Part shown: in pieces, positions 62,663-64,000 of the stretch | Position numbering within the stretch: the stretch's first letter is position 1 | How the letters are laid out: every line of letters starts with the position of its first letter | Source: JAWVFM01 sp963771655 | GTDB lineage: Bacteria > Actinomycetota > Thermoleophilia > Solirubrobacterales > 70-9 | DNA: 64,000 nucleotides | Direction: 5' to 3' | NCBI GenBank assembly: GCA_963771655.1 | Contig: CAVYUG010000003.1 | Location: 26,662-90,661 of the forward strand | Translations under genes and position numbers: made by a program | Notes under the pieces: model-generated | The model's database searches: none | What the model saw: the letters and a program-made list of their open reading frames with translations, nothing else | What the model was told of the DNA's origin: nothing

Positions 62663-64000
62663 ATGGAGTCCTCGCACCCCGGCCTTTGGCCCGGTCCCTG
62701 GCCCGCCGAGGACGGCGGGCCGCGCCGGCTGGCACAGCCCCACGGTCTCACGGGGCTGGGCATCGGTGACGGCGAGGGCTTGAGGCTCGCTGCCGTCCGC
62801 GACGCGCTCGGCACGACGATGGTGATCCTGCGCGACCCGGGCGAGGTCTACGCCCTGAGGCACACGCTGGGGCGAAGGCCGCTCGAGGATCCGGTCGTGG
62901 GCTGGGTGGAGCAGCTCGATCCGCAGACGCTGGCGGCGGTACGGCGCTCGGACCCCCTGCCGAGCGGCCCGTTCTGGCCCGGAGGCGTGGCGGCCCACGC
63001 GAACGGGTCGCTCATCGTGGTGACCGGCAATCACTGCCATCGGCTTTCGCCGGGGCTCGAGCGGCTCGCGACGGCGAGGCTTCCGGCGCCTCGACCGTAC
63101 AACTCGTTCGTCGTCCTCGGGGACGGCACGATCGCCACGAAGGACTTCGATCGCGGGCTTCGCGCGCCGGCGCGGATTGAGCTGCTCGATCCCGACTCGC
63201 TGGAGCCGCGGGCCCAGCCGTTCGACCTCGGTGAGCCGGCGATCGCACGGCTCTCAGCGGACTCCGACGAGCTCTACGTCGTCGGCGCCCGGACCGTCCA
63301 GCGGCTGCGATGGGACGGCTCGAGGCTCGAGCGCGACGAGCACTGGGGCGGGCCCTACCTCGCTCCCGGCGCGAGCTATGGCTGGGACCCGGTCATCGGC
63401 GGCGACAACCTCTGGTTCCTCGACAACGGCGCCCACGACTTCGTGACGACGATGCGAGGTGCCGCTTTATCGCCCGGGCCCGTGCACCTGCACCGCTGGT
63501 CGCTTACCGACCCGTCGGACCGCGAGAGCGTCGAGGTCTGCGGCCTTCCGCGGGGCGCCGTGACCGACCCGCCCCTCTTCGACCCCGTGCGGCGGATCGT
63601 GATCGCCTACGACTCGGCCAACGGAGTCGTCAGGGCCCTCTCGTTCGAGGGGATGCTGCGCGCCCTGTGGACGCGCGAGCTCGACCACGCCGCTCACATG
63701 ATCCTGTACCCGACCGGCGAGCTCGTGCTGCACGATTTCCAGGGCCCCGCACTCGCTCGGACGAGCGTGGGACGGGGCCTCATGAGGGCGACGGCGCGTG
63801 GAATGCACCGGCCGCGCCTGAGGGCTCTGGCCGCACGGGCGAGCGGCGACGAGGTCGTGGTCTTGGACATCGAAACCGGCGCCGAGCGCGCACGCGCGCG
63901 GGTGCCGAGCCCGGTGCAGTCGGTCGTATTTCCAGCCCCCGGCTTCGGGCGCGACCTCTACTGGGTGACGATGATGACGATCGCGCGGCTCGAGGTCGTC
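62663..64000 (+). CDS. Beta-propeller (quinoprotein/PQQ-like) protein, 3' end beyond the window
   Basis: The frame is open for 446 codons to the right edge. The protein has repeating short beta motifs with D/G-turns, such as YNSFVVLGDGTIATKDFD, ARLSADSDELYVVGARTVQR, VIGGDNLWFLDNGAHDFV, RIVIAYDSANGVVRALSFEG and MILYPTGELVLHDFQG. These fit a PQQ-like/quinoprotein or other seven-bladed propeller without clear ligand motifs. No signal peptide is visible at ATG 62663, though the start is uncertain. The gap 62560..62662 shows no recognised element. Confidence 0.75.
   Translation, partial: MESSHPGLWPGPWPAEDGGPRRLAQPHGLTGLGIGDGEGLRLAAVRDALGTTMVILRDPGEVYALRHTLGRRPLEDPVVGWVEQLDPQTLAAVRRSDPLPSGPFWPGGVAAHANGSLIVVTGNHCHRLSPGLERLATARLPAPRPYNSFVVLGDGTIATKDFDRGLRAPARIELLDPDSLEPRAQPFDLGEPAIARLSADSDELYVVGARTVQRLRWDGSRLERDEHWGGPYLAPGASYGWDPVIGGDNLWFLDNGAHDFVTTMRGAALSPGPVHLHRWSLTDPSDRESVEVCGLPRGAVTDPPLFDPVRRIVIAYDSANGVVRALSFEGMLRALWTRELDHAAHMILYPTGELVLHDFQGPALARTSVGRGLMRATARGMHRPRLRALAARASGDEVVVLDIETGAERARARVPSPVQSVVFPAPGFGRDLYWVTMMTIARLEVV

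Noticed and set aside
1..64000. CRISPR arrays, tRNA/rRNA genes, insertion sequences, integrases, or a replication origin
   Set aside because: No regular repeat-spacer pattern, no cloverleaf-like sequence or rRNA landmark, no transposase or integrase signature, and no DnaA-box cluster was noticed on either strand.

Overview
The window is very GC-rich, densely packed bacterial chromosome. Gene content points to a soil-type actinobacterium, most likely class Thermoleophilia (Solirubrobacterales-like): many DUF6458/DUF6328/DUF4235/DUF1360-type small proteins, an F420-type LLM oxidoreductase, partner-switching stress regulation, a Qcr/Cta respiratory operon, an AbiEi/DUF559 gene, and many GTG/TTG starts with ATGA/GTGA/TTGA overlaps. 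The lineage is an inference from gene content. No rRNA, tRNA, CRISPR array or insertion sequence was seen.

Layout. 1-2000: Tat protein, RTX-like protein, YihY and DUF6458 (minus strand). 2.0-8.4 kb: a general-stress module with a SigB/SigF-type sigma factor, an RsbW-like kinase, a SpoIIE phosphatase, a STAS antagonist, a PfpI-like protein and small proteins. 8.4-15.5 kb: one seven-gene respiratory operon (ctaC-ctaD-ctaE-unknown-qcrC-qcrA-qcrB). 15.5-17.6 kb: an SDR and a second sigma factor under a consensus promoter with a LexA-like box. 17.8-18.8 kb: an AbiEi/DUF559 nuclease-like gene bounded by two copies of a 45-bp palindrome. 19.0-25.0 kb: a three-gene operon (ThDP enzyme, enolase-superfamily enzyme, YdiJ-like FAD/Fe-S dehydrogenase). 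25-37 kb: stress and housekeeping genes (STAS proteins, DUF892, SOD, PPIase, RlmN, CsbD) and a DUF445/Abi-alpha pair. 37-48.7 kb: ion channel, hydrolases, transporters, a 5'-3' exonuclease, a glutamine-amidotransferase-like protein, a glycosyltransferase and an ECF sigma fusion. 48.8-64 kb: SRPBCC protein, P450, GatC-like/amidase pair, cell-wall proteins (one behind a c-di-AMP-type riboswitch), alcohol dehydrogenase, MFS transporter, S15-type peptidase, flavoprotein and a truncated beta-propeller gene.

How it works together. Reading both strands for GTTT-N13..15-GGG(A/T)A, the known SigB/SigF promoter pattern, gives nine matches, each just upstream of a gene in the right orientation, plus four near-matches. 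They precede the sigma gene itself, DUF6458-yihY, the RsbW-like gene (near-match), the respiratory operon, the ThDP operon, DUF892, SOD (near-match) and others. The window therefore looks like one sigma factor with its switch and part of its regulon. Several starts lie only 9-16 nt after the -10 element, implying leaderless or very short leaders.

Other points: two genes carry single-base homopolymer frameshifts (41029-41032 and 58020-58022), one of which makes a false 872-residue fusion; an alcohol-dehydrogenase N-terminus survives as a 34-codon leader; and a PuuD-like protein has Ser in place of its catalytic Cys.
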